Shown here: positions 12,409-22,073 of the stretch, piece after piece
Numbering within the stretch: the stretch's first letter is position 1
Layout of the letters: every line of letters begins with the position of its first letter
DNA from: Closterium sp. NIES-65
Taxonomy: Eukaryota > Streptophyta > Zygnematophyceae > Desmidiales > Closteriaceae
Direction of reading: 5' to 3'
Length of the DNA stretch: 64,000 nt
Assembly (NCBI GenBank): GCA_948144175.1
Contig: CANXME010001990.1
Span: 2,666,001-2,730,000 of the forward strand
Translations under genes and position numbers: made by a program
Notes under the pieces: model-generated
What the model was told of the DNA's origin: nothing
Seen by the model: only the letters and a program-made list of their open reading frames with translations
Databases searched by the model: none

Positions 12409-12419
12409 GAGGGGGAGTT
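12409..12419 (+). other. Polypurine tract, Copia family B
   Basis: GAGGGGGAGTT sits immediately before the 3' LTR and would prime plus-strand DNA synthesis. Confidence 0.85.
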
Positions 12420-13259
12420 TGTTGGTGCAACCCTACGGTTTGCACTCAGCTTGTTGCCCGTGTGCGTATGCGTGCATGCGTGTGTACATGGAGTGGTATG
12501 AGTGCATGAAATAAACATATATTTCATGCTCATAATATTATGTGTATGATGGGTCATGATGTCGAGTGTGTGTGTGTCAAGTCTATAGCGAATTATCGCT
12601 AGTCGCGTGTAACGCGGTCATTTTGTATGTCCCGCGTGGTTTCTATTTTGTCGTGCGCGGCTTCTATTTTGTCGCTTGTCGAACGTTCGGCGTGTCGCAG
12701 GTGTGTGCAGCAGACCCATCAAGAACTCAAGGTTGAGTTTGTGATGAAGAACCCAAGCCTTGGTTGCAAGCTTCAAGTGATTTCAAAGCTCGCAAAAAAA
12801 GGGTACACCTCAAGATACTGAAGATAGTTACAGTACTTTGTGTAGTGTAACATTTCAGTTGGTGTAGGCCCTTGTGACGGGTAGTTTCGAGACCCTTCTT
12901 GGTTGGGGATAGTGTGGCACTGTTCCACATCACTGTACCTCGGCTCTTGGGGTTTGTAGGAGCTGGGAGTCATTCCCAACTCGTAACCCTTGCTAACTCT
13001 TCCTAAGTTGTGTTCTAAGACTATGTTGCTGCCATAGTGCCGTTCGTTCAAACTGACGCTGTATCGTCAATACTTGGTGAAATCGTGCGATCTAAATTGC
13101 CTATTGCAGGTGACTTTAAGAAGCTCCAAATCCAAATTGAATCAGGTCATTTGAAGCAGTGACCAGAACGCTATGAACGTTTAAAGCCGCTGTGCGGAAA
13201 TCTGACTGTGCACTCTATCTTTCGTTTTAGGCACATTGAAGCCTACTGTGACTATAACA
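12420..13259 (+). repeat. 3' LTR, Copia family B (840 bp)
   Basis: It is a direct repeat of 6806-7651 with scattered substitutions and a shorter GT run. It is followed by the TCATG target duplication. Confidence 0.95.
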
Positions 13260-13264
13260 TCATG

Positions 13265-13560
13265 TTCGCCTCTTACACCAAGGTGTTCGCCTTCTCAGGC
13301 GAACAGCGAACACCTTTTCTGCTAAAGGGGTTCGGCAATCCGAACACTGTTCGGTTGATGAGCGGCAGTGTTCGTGCAGGGGCGAACACAAACACGTTCG
13401 TGTTCGCCCCTTGCTCAAGCCTAATAGTTACGTGTTCATGTCTATAGAAAGAAAGAATCCTAATTTCGTACTAAATTCAGTATTTTATTCCACCCATATT
13501 TTCTTGCATATTGTACCTTCAGGTATTTGTCAAACTTATATGCTTTAGTCTGTTTAGGCT
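13265..13560. other. Inverted CGAACAC repeat cluster, no gene
   Basis: About a dozen GTTCG/CGAAC motifs lie in roughly 180 bases (13263-13440). They include GGGGCGAACAC paired with GTGTTCGCCCC (13379-13411 region) and GGTGTTCGC paired with GCGAACACC (about 13279-13313). The rest is AT-rich and shows nothing recognisable. Confidence 0.7.
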
Positions 13561-14673
13561 GTGGTGGGTTAGTTCCTATGGGGTACAACTGTTTTAGGTT
13601 TTCCTACTTGTACCCACCCCTTTCCTAGTGCATTCACCCTTGTTCATTCTGACATTGTATTACGAGCCTAGGTTAGGCACCTAGGACCCTTTAGTACTAC
13701 GGGCCCACCGTTCCGCTAGGAGCGCCCTCGTGCGCCCTGCCTTCCTCGCGCCCTCGTGCGCCTCTCTCTGCTCGCGCGCCCTCGCGCGCCCTCCCTCTCA
13801 CGCTGCCCGTGCGCAATCCGCTAACCTCGCGCGCACAGCCTGCTAGCCGCCCGCGCGCGGCCTGCTTACCGCGCGCGTAGCCTGCTAGCCGCCCTCGCGA
13901 CCAGCATCGCCCGCGCGCAGCCCGCGGCGGCCTCGTGCGGACCCGCACGCAGCCCGAGCGCCGCAGCTACTCGCACGCTGGCCGCTGCAGCCCGCGCGTA
14001 GCTCGCTGCCCGCGCGCAGCCTCACACCAGCGCGCAGGCCCGCCGTTGCGCCGCCCTGGCTGTCCGAGCCGCGCCGCGTCGCCCTGCCCGCGCCGCGCCG
14101 CGCCGCCCTGCCCGAGCTGCGTTGCGCCGCCCTGCCTGAATCGCGCCGCGCCGCCCTGCCCGAGCCGCGCTGCTGTGTTGCACTGCTGTGCTGCCCTGCC
14201 CCTGTTCCTGCTGCTCCTACTATTCCTACTGCTACCGCTGCTATTGCTACTACTGCTACTGCTACTGCTGCCCCTATGGCTAGTCCCACCGTTCTCTCTT
14301 TCGATGCTGAGGGCCGTCCGATTCAGTTTGATGCTTGGCTCGACGACCTACACCTGTTCCTACAGATCACTGCTAAGGACGATATCTCGCTGTATGATTA
14401 CGCATCCGGAACCGCTCTAGCACCTGCTGAGACTGCTGACAGTGCAGCTCGTTCCCAGTGGCAGACTCATGACGCTCACGCGCGCCTGGCCATTCGCAGC
14501 CACCTGCCGTTAGATGAGCGCGCGCATTTTGGCCAGCACAAGACTGCTAAGGCACTGTACGATGCTGTAGTCGCACGCTACTCCTCACCTGCCTCTACTA
14601 CGATCGGCCGTCTCTCGATGCCCTATCTTTTCCCCGATCTATCCGCCTTTCCCACCGTCGCTGACCTCATCAC
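13561..14673 (+). mobile_element. 5' fragment of a family A-like Copia
   Basis: LTR-like sequence (GTGGTGGGTTAG, GGGTACAAC, about 13561-13660) and a decayed primer-site region are followed by a GC-rich leader (13700-14270) dominated by CCGCGCCGCCCTGCCCGAG-type units. The first part of gag comes next. The fragment ends exactly where the LTR at 14674 begins, so the rest was displaced or lost. Confidence 0.75.
14276..14673 (+). pseudogene. Truncated Copia gag (family A-like)
   Basis: The ATG at 14276 gives MASPTVLSFDAEGRPIQFDAWLDD-type sequence, closely parallel to the gag starts at 4886 and 29997 on the other strand. About 132 codons are kept up to LFPDLSAFPTVADLIT, where the family continues HLRTSD; here the next element's LTR takes over and a stop follows at 14684-14686. 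It would be non-functional alone. Confidence 0.88.
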
Positions 14674-15552
14674 TGTTAAAGACTAAGGACAGAGTCACCG
14701 AAGATTAGGTGCCTAAAATTCTCAAAATCGTTGGCTTAGAATTCTGGACAGAAACATTGCGCTCACAAGAAACGTCGTCGACGAAAACTTCACGGTCAAA
14801 ACTTCACTAAACTCAGATAGGTTGTAGCTCTACTCCGTGGCTACAATTCCCAAGTTGAGTCGTATGAAAAAGGTGAAGAATTTCTTGAGTTCTCAATTTC
14901 GGCGCACTAGGGGGTATGCTGCCATAGAATCTTAACTCAATAACAATAGTCTCACACAAGTTCACAATTGCTCTACAAGAGAGTTAGAGTAGGAAAAAAC
15001 CAGGTGGGAGGGGATGAGGAGGACAAGAGGGAAAAGTCCCAAGAGAGTCCCCAACCAAGGAAACCCCATGCCACACAATTCCCTTCCCAATAGGCAACCC
15101 AACTTTGACCTTTGTCACTATCCCAACCTCCACAATCCACCTCAACCCAACTTGGCCACACTTGCCAACCTGGTTTGGTTTCTCCCAACCATTTGGCAGC
15201 AACTACAGTAGAAAAGACGAATTTCCCAACCCCCAAAAGTCTGTACCCCATATTGAGTCAACCCCACAACTTCCCACAGTTGCCACAATCAAATATGAAA
15301 AGCATACGAACTCCAACATTCGTAACTTTCTTGATCGTGCTCCGATTGAGGCGACACTTGGTCCGTCGGAAAGCTCTTGAGCAGAGGAGTCACTTCAGAT
15401 ATCTGCTCAAGCCAAATAACATACACACACACTCGGAAAAACCAAACCCCACAAAACACAAATTCTTGCACACGCTCACACCACGCATACAACGCACGAA
15501 CATATGATGGGAGGCAGACAGACGTGAATGCATATGACTGCATCACACAACA
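14674..15552 (-). repeat. LTR of the minus-strand Copia fragment
   Basis: It has TG...CA termini, and a polypurine tract abuts the high-coordinate end. It shows no obvious sequence identity to the family B LTR. Short ORFs on both strands here look like chance. Confidence 0.72.
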
Positions 15553-15676
15553 AACTCCCCCTCTGGCTGCCAACCATCATCCCACATGCCATAGCTCAAG
15601 CATGCACCCTCAATGCACACTAATCCCAGCAAGCTTCATGCCCTTCCAATGCTCAGATTCAGCCAGGCGCTATTAA
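14674..15676 (-). mobile_element. 3' end of a minus-strand Copia (LTR plus pol C-terminus)
   Basis: Read on the minus strand, the last codons of pol (RLAESEHWKGMKLAGISVH then stop, about 15610-15670) are followed by about 50 bases, a polypurine tract AGAGGGGGAGTT and an 879-bp LTR (14674-15552) starting TGTTGTGTGATG and ending CTTTAACA. The pol end matches the style of family B (HWKCCKLAGMALN). Everything upstream of the last 19 codons is missing. The junction with the next element is near 15676. Confidence 0.78.
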
Positions 15677-16630
15677 CAGAAATGGAGTGCTGGCCCTGCC
15701 CCCGCTTGGGCAACGCCGACGACTTGGTCGGATGCACGGGAGTAGCACCCGACCGTTCACAGTGGGAGGGCTGCTCGACAGGCTTTGTCGAGCTTTAGGG
15801 GACCGCTGTGGTGTTGCTGTCGACCAGGGAGCTCGACATCTGCAACTGACTGGTCTGGGCGACGGGTGGGACGTCGACCAGGACCTGCAGTTCGACCGGG
15901 AGGTCGACGGAGCAGTCTGTCGACCTGACAAGTGAGCAGCGGTCGACGAGGGGAGCTCGGCGACAACCGCTGATGGTTCTGGTCGACGGAAGGGGTCCGT
16001 CGACCAGAGGATAGCTTGACGGGAGTTGTGGTCGACCAGAGGGACCTGGTGGTCGACCCGAAGCACCTGGTGGTCGGCCGGGTCGACTGGGTAACCTGCT
16101 CGACGAGTTCTGCGGAGGCACGCGAACCTCGTCAAGGTTGCGATGGCACAGGCGACTGCGGGCTGGTATCCCGGAGTCAATGTGGCTGGTCAGGCGCAGA
16201 CAACAGCCAACGAATGCCCAACGAGGCAAGTCGGGCCAATCGTCTGCGCACACCTGCGAGCGTGCACACTGCTGTGTTCTACGGGGCAACGCTGGACAGC
16301 CGCTCTGCTGCAGCGTTGGCACGCCGTCGACCTGCTCCGTTGGCAGGTCACCTTTCTGCAGTGCTGGCGCGGCTCCTCTACGCAACTCTGGCAGGCGATC
16401 GACTGAGCTGTGCTGGCAATCGACCAGGGTTGCTAGGTGTCTGATGTAGTCATTCTTGTCATTGCTTGCTTCTATCATTCTGGAATTCCAACTTTGCTAG
16501 TGGAAACTCTTGCCAATTTCTCCCGTGAATGTGCAAGCTCTAAGGAACCAAGCAAAGTTACGATCACCTCTAGTAGTTCGTGCCAACCCCCGTAGTCTAG
16601 CTCACTACCGTTGTAGAGTGAATCTTTGCA
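15677..16630 (+). repeat. Partial 5' LTR with GTCGAC-rich repeats
   Basis: At about 15760-16110 GTCGACCAG-like motifs recur many times. The end TTTGCA at 16625-16630 is directly followed by the primer site, which fixes the LTR boundary. The left end is cut by the preceding element. Confidence 0.65.
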
Positions 16631-16664
16631 TGGTGCGGTGAGCGTGGATCGAACACGCGACCTT
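16631..16664 (+). other. Extended primer binding site matching tRNA-Phe 3' half
   Basis: TGGTGCGGTGAGCGTGG and the following bases to 16664 are complementary to the last 34 nt of plant cytosolic tRNA-Phe, including the post-transcriptional CCA (compared with the tRNA sequence from memory). The match continues to 16669 with one mismatch at 16665. The upstream tRNA half is not recognisable and no cloverleaf forms, so this is not a tRNA gene. A normal primer site spans only about 12-18 nt. Confidence 0.75.
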
Positions 16665-16727
16665 TAGATAGGAGCCGACTTTTGCACCTACTAAGTCGTT
16701 CGTAGGCCGGCAGCAGCGATAGTCGCC

Positions 16728-19700
16728 ATGGTCGGCCCCGTAGTTGATGCGGGTGTAGCGAACACCTTGGAGGCACGTTTGGCTGACGCGAGGAGGCGCC
16801 ACGCGGATGGCGAATACGGGACGATCCCCTTAGTGATCGCCAAGTTGGGCATCCGGTCGCAGTGGGCGACGAAACACCCTTCCCGTCCTGCTTCTCCTCG
16901 ACCGGTGCGCAACGAAGGTGGCGTCGACGACGAGATCGACGGTGGTGCACGAGTCAGCGGCAGCGAAGGCACGAGGCAAAGAGGAGTGATCAAGGTCGAC
17001 GGTGGTGTCGACGGAATCCAGGCGCGAGTGCAGCGGTCGACGGCGGCTGCAGGGAGCTCGCGTGCCGACGTCATCGATGTTCGACGCCGTTCTCCTCCAC
17101 GAAGTGGTGGAGGGCTCTTGGTGACGACACACGTGACGGCGGGCGGGATTGCACTGGCGTATGGCTACTTCAAGTTCTCACCAGACCGGATCTCCGTCGC
17201 ACCGCTGCAAGGTCGACGGGACCTCATCACCTGGAGGGAGTAGATTGAACCTCGGCTAGAGAACGCCGGGCTGAAGGGATTCACCGATGGCACCGTGCCA
17301 TTTCCGCCCGAGGAGGATGTCGAGCTACGCGGGGAGTTTCGTTCTGCTCACCTGCTCACCTTCATGGTCATCTCAAGGTGCTGCTCGCCAGTGGTGCAGC
17401 TAGCGCTCAGGAGCTGTCGAGAGCGACTGGATGCTGGTCACCTGGCATGGAACTTCATCATGTCGACGTACCAGGCCAGGGACGACCTGTACATCGGACA
17501 GCTAGAGGAGAAGATGACTCACATTCGAATGGGCGAGCAGGAGTCGGCGACGGACTACTACAACCGAGCTTAACGGATCCTAGCTGAGATGAGGATGGCG
17601 GGCGCCGAATACTCGACGGCGTCCTACATCACCCACGTCCTCAAGGGCCTGCCCCGCAGCTACAACCTCATGAAGAGGTTTACGATGGTGCCCAGCACAC
17701 GTGAGTCCCTCGACGAGGACTCCCTTACCAGCTACATCCTCCAGGATGAGGCGATGCAGGAGGCAGAGCAGCCCGCGGAGTTCCTTCCGCAGGCGAGTTA
17801 CGCTGCACCGACGAAGCAGAATTCTCAGCACGATCAGCGCGGGAAGCCAGGCGGAGGTGGTAGCGGAGGTGGGCGGTCGGCGAAGGACGTCGACGAGAAG
17901 AGGTCGACGAGGGACAAGGGTCGACGAGGTGGTGGTCGACGGTGGGAGTGCTGGATCTGCAGCGACCCCGACCATCTCTCCTTCGAGTGCCCCGACTGCG
18001 ATGACAGCGACGAGGACGACAACAAGGGAGGCCGCGGTCGATCGGCCAGTCGTCGCCCCCGTCGAGTTGAGAAGCCGCGCAAGGAGAAGCAAGCGTCGAA
18101 GAAGACGTCGTCGACGAAGGACGTCGACAGCTCCAGCAGCAAGAGCCGAGGCGACGGGGAGGCGTCATGCTCGATGGTCGGCGTGGTGGAGCCGACGGTC
18201 TCGCTAGCACCGGAGGCTGGCGAGGACTTCCAGGCGGTGGCAGCAGCTGAGCAAGCCAACCCAATGGAGGTGCTGCTCGACAGCGGGTGCTCCCACCACC
18301 TGATGGGGACGAAGTCGGTCTTCGTCGACATGGGGCCGAGCGACGGAGTGAAGCACGTGCGTGGGTTCAACGGGGCATTACAGTCTGTCAAGGGTCGTGG
18401 AACTATCACTCTGCAAGGGGAGGGTGGGAAGTGGGTTCTCATCCCCAACGTGCTCTACGTTCCGGGTGTTCAGGTGAACCTCCTGTCAGCCGGCCAATTG
18501 AAGGAGAGCGGAGTGCAGCTGCAGGGTGACGGCGACAAGATGCTACTCGTTGCTACGACCGGGGAGGTGCTCGGTCGAGCATGCTACACCGGACGAGTCC
18601 TCTGCACCGACCTTCGCCCCTGCTCGACGCAGTCGCCGTCGACCGAGGTGGTGGCTCTGCGGACGATCGTCTCAGCGTCAAAGGCGACCCCTGATCGGCT
18701 GCATGCGAGGCTCGCGCACGTCGGCGTCGACACGATCAAGATCTCGGCAAAGCATGGAGTTGCTGTTGGGCTCGACATCACGCTGTTGACCGGAGCAGAA
18801 CCGCCGTGTGTCTCGTGCGTCGGAGGAAAGCTTGTGTGGCACACCTTCCCTGCCAAGGGCTCGGACGCAGCGGAGGCGCTGGTTGTCGTGCACATTGACT
18901 TGTGCGGGCCATTTCGAGTGGCTGCCAAGGATGGCAGCCTGTAATTCCTGCTGCTAAAGGATCGCCATACTCGATTTGTATGGGCAATGCCGGTCGCTAG
19001 GAAGAGCGACGTGCTGCGGGAGTTCCAGCGGTGGCTGGTGCTGGTGGAACGGCAGACGAAGAAGTCGGTGCTGTCGCTTCGCTCCGATCGAGGAGGGGAG
19101 TTCCTCGGGAAGGCGTTCACCGACTTCGTTGACGGGAAGGGCATCGTCCACGACCTGACGTGCCCCTACACTCCGCAGCAGAATGGCATGGCTGAGCGGG
19201 AGATGCGCACGGCCGTCGAGTCCGTGCGGACGATGTTGCTGCACATGGGCATGCAGCACCACTGGTTGCACCTTGCACTACGACAAGCTGTCTGGGTGCG
19301 CAACTGCTTGGAGCGGTCGACGACGCCGCCGGGGACGACTCCGTACCAGCTGCTGAACGGGCAGAAGCCCGACCTTACGCTGGCGCGGGTGTGGGGCTGC
19401 ATGGTGCAGTTCATGGTTCCCGAGCAGCAACGTGGTGGGAAGCTGGCGCCGAAGGCTCGCTGGGGACTTCACTTGGGTGTGTCGCCAGAGAGCAAGGGTT
19501 GGGAGGTGCTCGACCTGACCGACAACAAGGTGGTCACGTCGGTCGAGGTGATCTTCTACGAAACGCTGTTGCTGGAGGTGTGGAAGGCGAAGTATGGGCC
19601 GACGTCGGAGTGGACGCAGGCGCACCCGCCAACGGATACATCGACAGCGACATTTCCGTTGCTCGCCGAAGTCGACGAGCCTGGTGATGAGGATGTTGTG

Positions 19701-20104
19701 GAGGTTCCTTCCCCTCCCCCTGTCTTTGCTCCTCCGTTCCCCGTCGCAAATCGGCCTGGGTCGGCACCTGTGTCGACCACCGACGATGAGGGGAGCCTTG
19801 AGGCGTCGCCTGTGGCACCGGCCCATGGCATCGCCGGCGGTCGACAGGGCGCCAAGCTCGTCGACCAAGATGGCAAGCCGTCGACAACAGGGGAGCACCA
19901 GACAGGGGAGCCGGTCGAACAGGAGGCAATGGCAGGGGTACACTCGACAGGGGAGGAGCAGCCGGAGCGGTTGACAGGAGAGTTGTCGAAGGCAGCAGCA
20001 GACGAACAGACGGTCGAAGGGTCGAAGCAGATGGTCGATGACCTTCTCGTCGACGAGAAAGGGGAGCAGTCGGCGGATGAGGAGTCCACCGACAGCGATG
20101 TAAC
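16728..20104 (+). pseudogene. Copia gag-integrase polyprotein with three in-frame stops, RT missing
   Basis: One reading frame runs from the ATG at 16728 (GCCATGG context) to 20168. It is broken only by TAG 17241, TAA 17571 and TAA 18942. The stops fit single substitutions (WRE-stop-IEP, YNRA-stop-RILAEM, GSL-stop-FLLLKDRHTR, where families have Gln, Gln and Tyr). Features: UBN2-like gag (about 17300-17750), zinc knuckle CWICSDPDHLSFEC (about 17949), protease LLDSGCSHHLMG (about 18273), GAG-pre-integrase ARLAHVGVDTI (about 18710), integrase HIDLCGPF, RSDRGGEF and NGMAERE (18890-19200), then an acidic linker. After about residue 1123 the frame enters unrelated sequence, and no RT or RNase H follows anywhere downstream. 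Confidence 0.9.
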
Positions 20105-20562
20105 ATGTTACTCCGTTCGTCAGCATGTTTGCGGGCCAGTTTATGCCCAACTCAAAATGCTCATCTGACTCAATGTCGAGTGTGTTTCTTTGCGGGGCCG
20201 TAATGTGATGTGGCCGCAAATGTGGGCACTGAAGGTTGCCCACATTTGCGACGGTTTTGCACCTTCGCATAGTGAATGTTTCCACAATAGTGTTTGTTAC
20301 ACGCACAGGTAATAAACAACACAGCGGGTGACGTGTGCATAAATGCATTCTGTGGCATTAGTTGGGTTTATATCCAACTTCGGCAATGTACACGTGGCGA
20401 AGCTGGGGCGAGGTGTGTGCGTTTGGTGCATGATGAGCCGCATCGACGTGGCGTACAGTCACGGGCGAAATCGTGCGCGACGTCAAACCTCTGTCCGTCA
20501 CATTTTTCGCGAAGCGTGTCCCTGGCCTAAAAACAGGAAAACCCTGGGGCAATGTCTCTTGT
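20105..20562. other. Gene-free stretch left of the non-autonomous element
   Basis: It starts near the palindrome GTAACATGTTAC (about 20101-20112). GCAAATGTGGGC and GCCCACATTTGC form an inverted repeat near 20216-20250. It ends with CTTGT, the left target duplication. Together with 22074 onward it was one continuous sequence before insertion. I see no coding potential. Confidence 0.6.
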
Positions 20563-20704
20563 TGTCAGAATGTTATGTTATCTAGCCTGCAGTGGGGTGC
20601 TCCATAGTGAGTACAACCCAGTTAGGGTTTGCTATTTGTATCCAACTGCTTGCTAGTGAACCCTCTCTTTCTTCATTCTCACTTTCTACTTCTTAACTTC
20701 GACA

Positions 20705-20716
20705 TGCTATCAGAGC
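20705..20716 (+). other. Primer binding site, tRNA-iMet type
   Basis: TGCTATCAGAGC adjoins the 5' LTR directly, with one mismatch to the TGGTATCAGAGC consensus. Confidence 0.85.
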
Positions 20717-20859
20717 AGGTCGATCCCCTTGGGTCGATCCTGTGGGTGGGCCCACCACCTAAAGCTTCCGCTCCTCTACTGCTGTCGCGCACCCCGAGCG
20801 CGCTACCCTTCCTTTCTACCGCGCGTCTGCTGCGCGCGGCGGTTTTCCTGTGTGGCGCG

Positions 20860-21230
20860 CGCCCGGGGGGGCGCGCGGCCCTTTCTTCTTCCTGGCGCCC
20901 CCTGGCGAGCCGCGCGCTGCCCCAGCCCGTCCGTCGCGGCGCCTTGTGGAGTCGCGCGCGACCCCCCGCCTAGCTCGTCGCGGCGCTCTGGGGCGCACAC
21001 GCGGCCCCACCCTGCTCGTCGCGGCGCCCTGGGGAGCCGCATGCGTCCTAGGGAGCCGCATGCGCCCCCTGCTTGTCCGTCTCGGCGCCCTGGGGAGCCG
21101 CGCCCGCCCCCTGCCCTTTCTTCGCGGCGCCCTGGGGAGCCGCGCCCGCCCCCTGCCCTTTCGTCGCGGCGCCCTGGGGAGCCGCGCCCGCCCCCTGCTC
21201 GTCCGTTTTGGCACCCTCGGGGTCGTGAGC
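20860..21230 (+). repeat. Leader minisatellite of the non-autonomous element
   Basis: A unit of about 42 bp (CTGGGGAGCCGCGCCCGC and following bases) is repeated perfectly two to three times near 21090-21210, with degenerate copies upstream. Long open frames on both strands are compositional. Confidence 0.8.
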
Positions 21231-22073
21231 CGTCCCTCCCCTCGCCGTCCCCCGCGCTCCTGTCCCTATCCCACCCGTTTTAGGGTTTTGGGGGTGAGGG
21301 GTGTGGGGGTGGTGCTTGTGGCGGTTTCGGTTGTGCGCGCCGTCCCCTTCTCCTCCTCCTACTTCGTCTCCCACTGCTGCAGCTGTCGCTGAGGGGGGTG
21401 GATGAGTGGGAGACTGGGGTTTAGGGTTTAAGGGGGGTGCCTTGGGAGTGGAGCTAGGGGTGAAACTGGGGGTGTGTGGGGGGGGTGTGGGACTGCTTGG
21501 GGAGGCTGAGAGGAGGCTGCCGTCTTGTCGTCCGCAGCACCTGTAGTCCGGGGCGCTGTCCTGGTAGCTCAGAGAGCCTGCTTCGCCTGTCGCCCGTGGG
21601 TCCGTTGCTCATGTAGCTCGTCGTAGCCCGTGAGCCAGTTACTCCAGTAGTCCGGGGCGCTGTCCCGGTAGCCACTGTGCCAGCCGCTCCTGTAGCCCGT
21701 GTGACTGCAGCTTCAGCCGTCGTCTCCCATCTTCTCTCCTCTCACAGTCCCTCCTCCTCCTCACTTGCCCGCTGTGACTACCACTAGCTTTGCTCATAAT
21801 TGTGAACTTTAAACTGTTGCTTCTTGTAATTGTGCTCAGAATATGTGTGGTGACATTGTGATCCACCCTGAGCTTGTTCTGCTTTGCTTACTGTGCTGAT
21901 TACACCCCACTTTGGCTATGGGGGTGTGTCAGAATGCTATGTTATCTAGCCTGCAGTGGGGTGCTCCATAGCGAGTACAACCCAGTTAGGGTTTGCTATT
22001 TGTATCCAACTGCTTGCTAGTGAACCCTCTCTTTCTTCATTCTCACTTTCTACTTCTTAACTTCGACACTTGT

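Larger units (their letters stand above)
6806..13259 (+). mobile_element. Copia LTR retrotransposon, family B, complete with TSD
   Basis: LTRs at 6806-7651 and 12420-13259 start TGTTGGTGCAA and end TATAACA. The host duplication TCATG is present at 6801-6805 and 13260-13264. The primer site is at 7654-7665 and the polypurine tract at 12409-12419. The two LTRs are very similar by eye but not identical, so insertion was fairly recent. The internal coding region has a frameshift and three stops, so it is not autonomous as read. Confidence 0.96.
15677..20104 (+). mobile_element. Copia LTR retrotransposon, GTCGAC-rich family, lacks RT and 3' LTR
   Basis: It consists of a partial 5' LTR (15677-16630), an unusual primer site (16631-16664) and a gag-integrase frame to about 20100. 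The frame then runs into unrelated sequence without any RT or RNase H, so the right third is deleted or replaced. The GTCGAC motif is abundant through LTR and coding sequence, which sets this family apart from its neighbours. Confidence 0.82.
20563..22068 (+). mobile_element. Non-autonomous LTR retrotransposon (1506 bp) with TSD CTTGT
   Basis: Two 142-bp LTRs (20563-20704 and 21927-22068) differ at about two positions. They begin TGTCAGAATG and end TTCGACA. The duplication CTTGT is at 20558-20562 and 22069-22073. The primer site is TGCTATCAGAGC at 20705-20716, and the polypurine stretch CTATGGGGGTG comes just before the 3' LTR. The 1.2 kb interior has no gag or pol, only a GC-rich leader-like array and a 3' tail. 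LTR blocks resemble family A Copia, and a second copy lies at 58394-60046. Confidence 0.94.

Noticed and set aside
16631-16706. A tRNA-Phe gene on the minus strand
   Set aside because: Only the 3' 38 bases match. The 5' half is at chance level, no anticodon stem pairs, and CCA is encoded and abuts an LTR end, so a primer site fits better.
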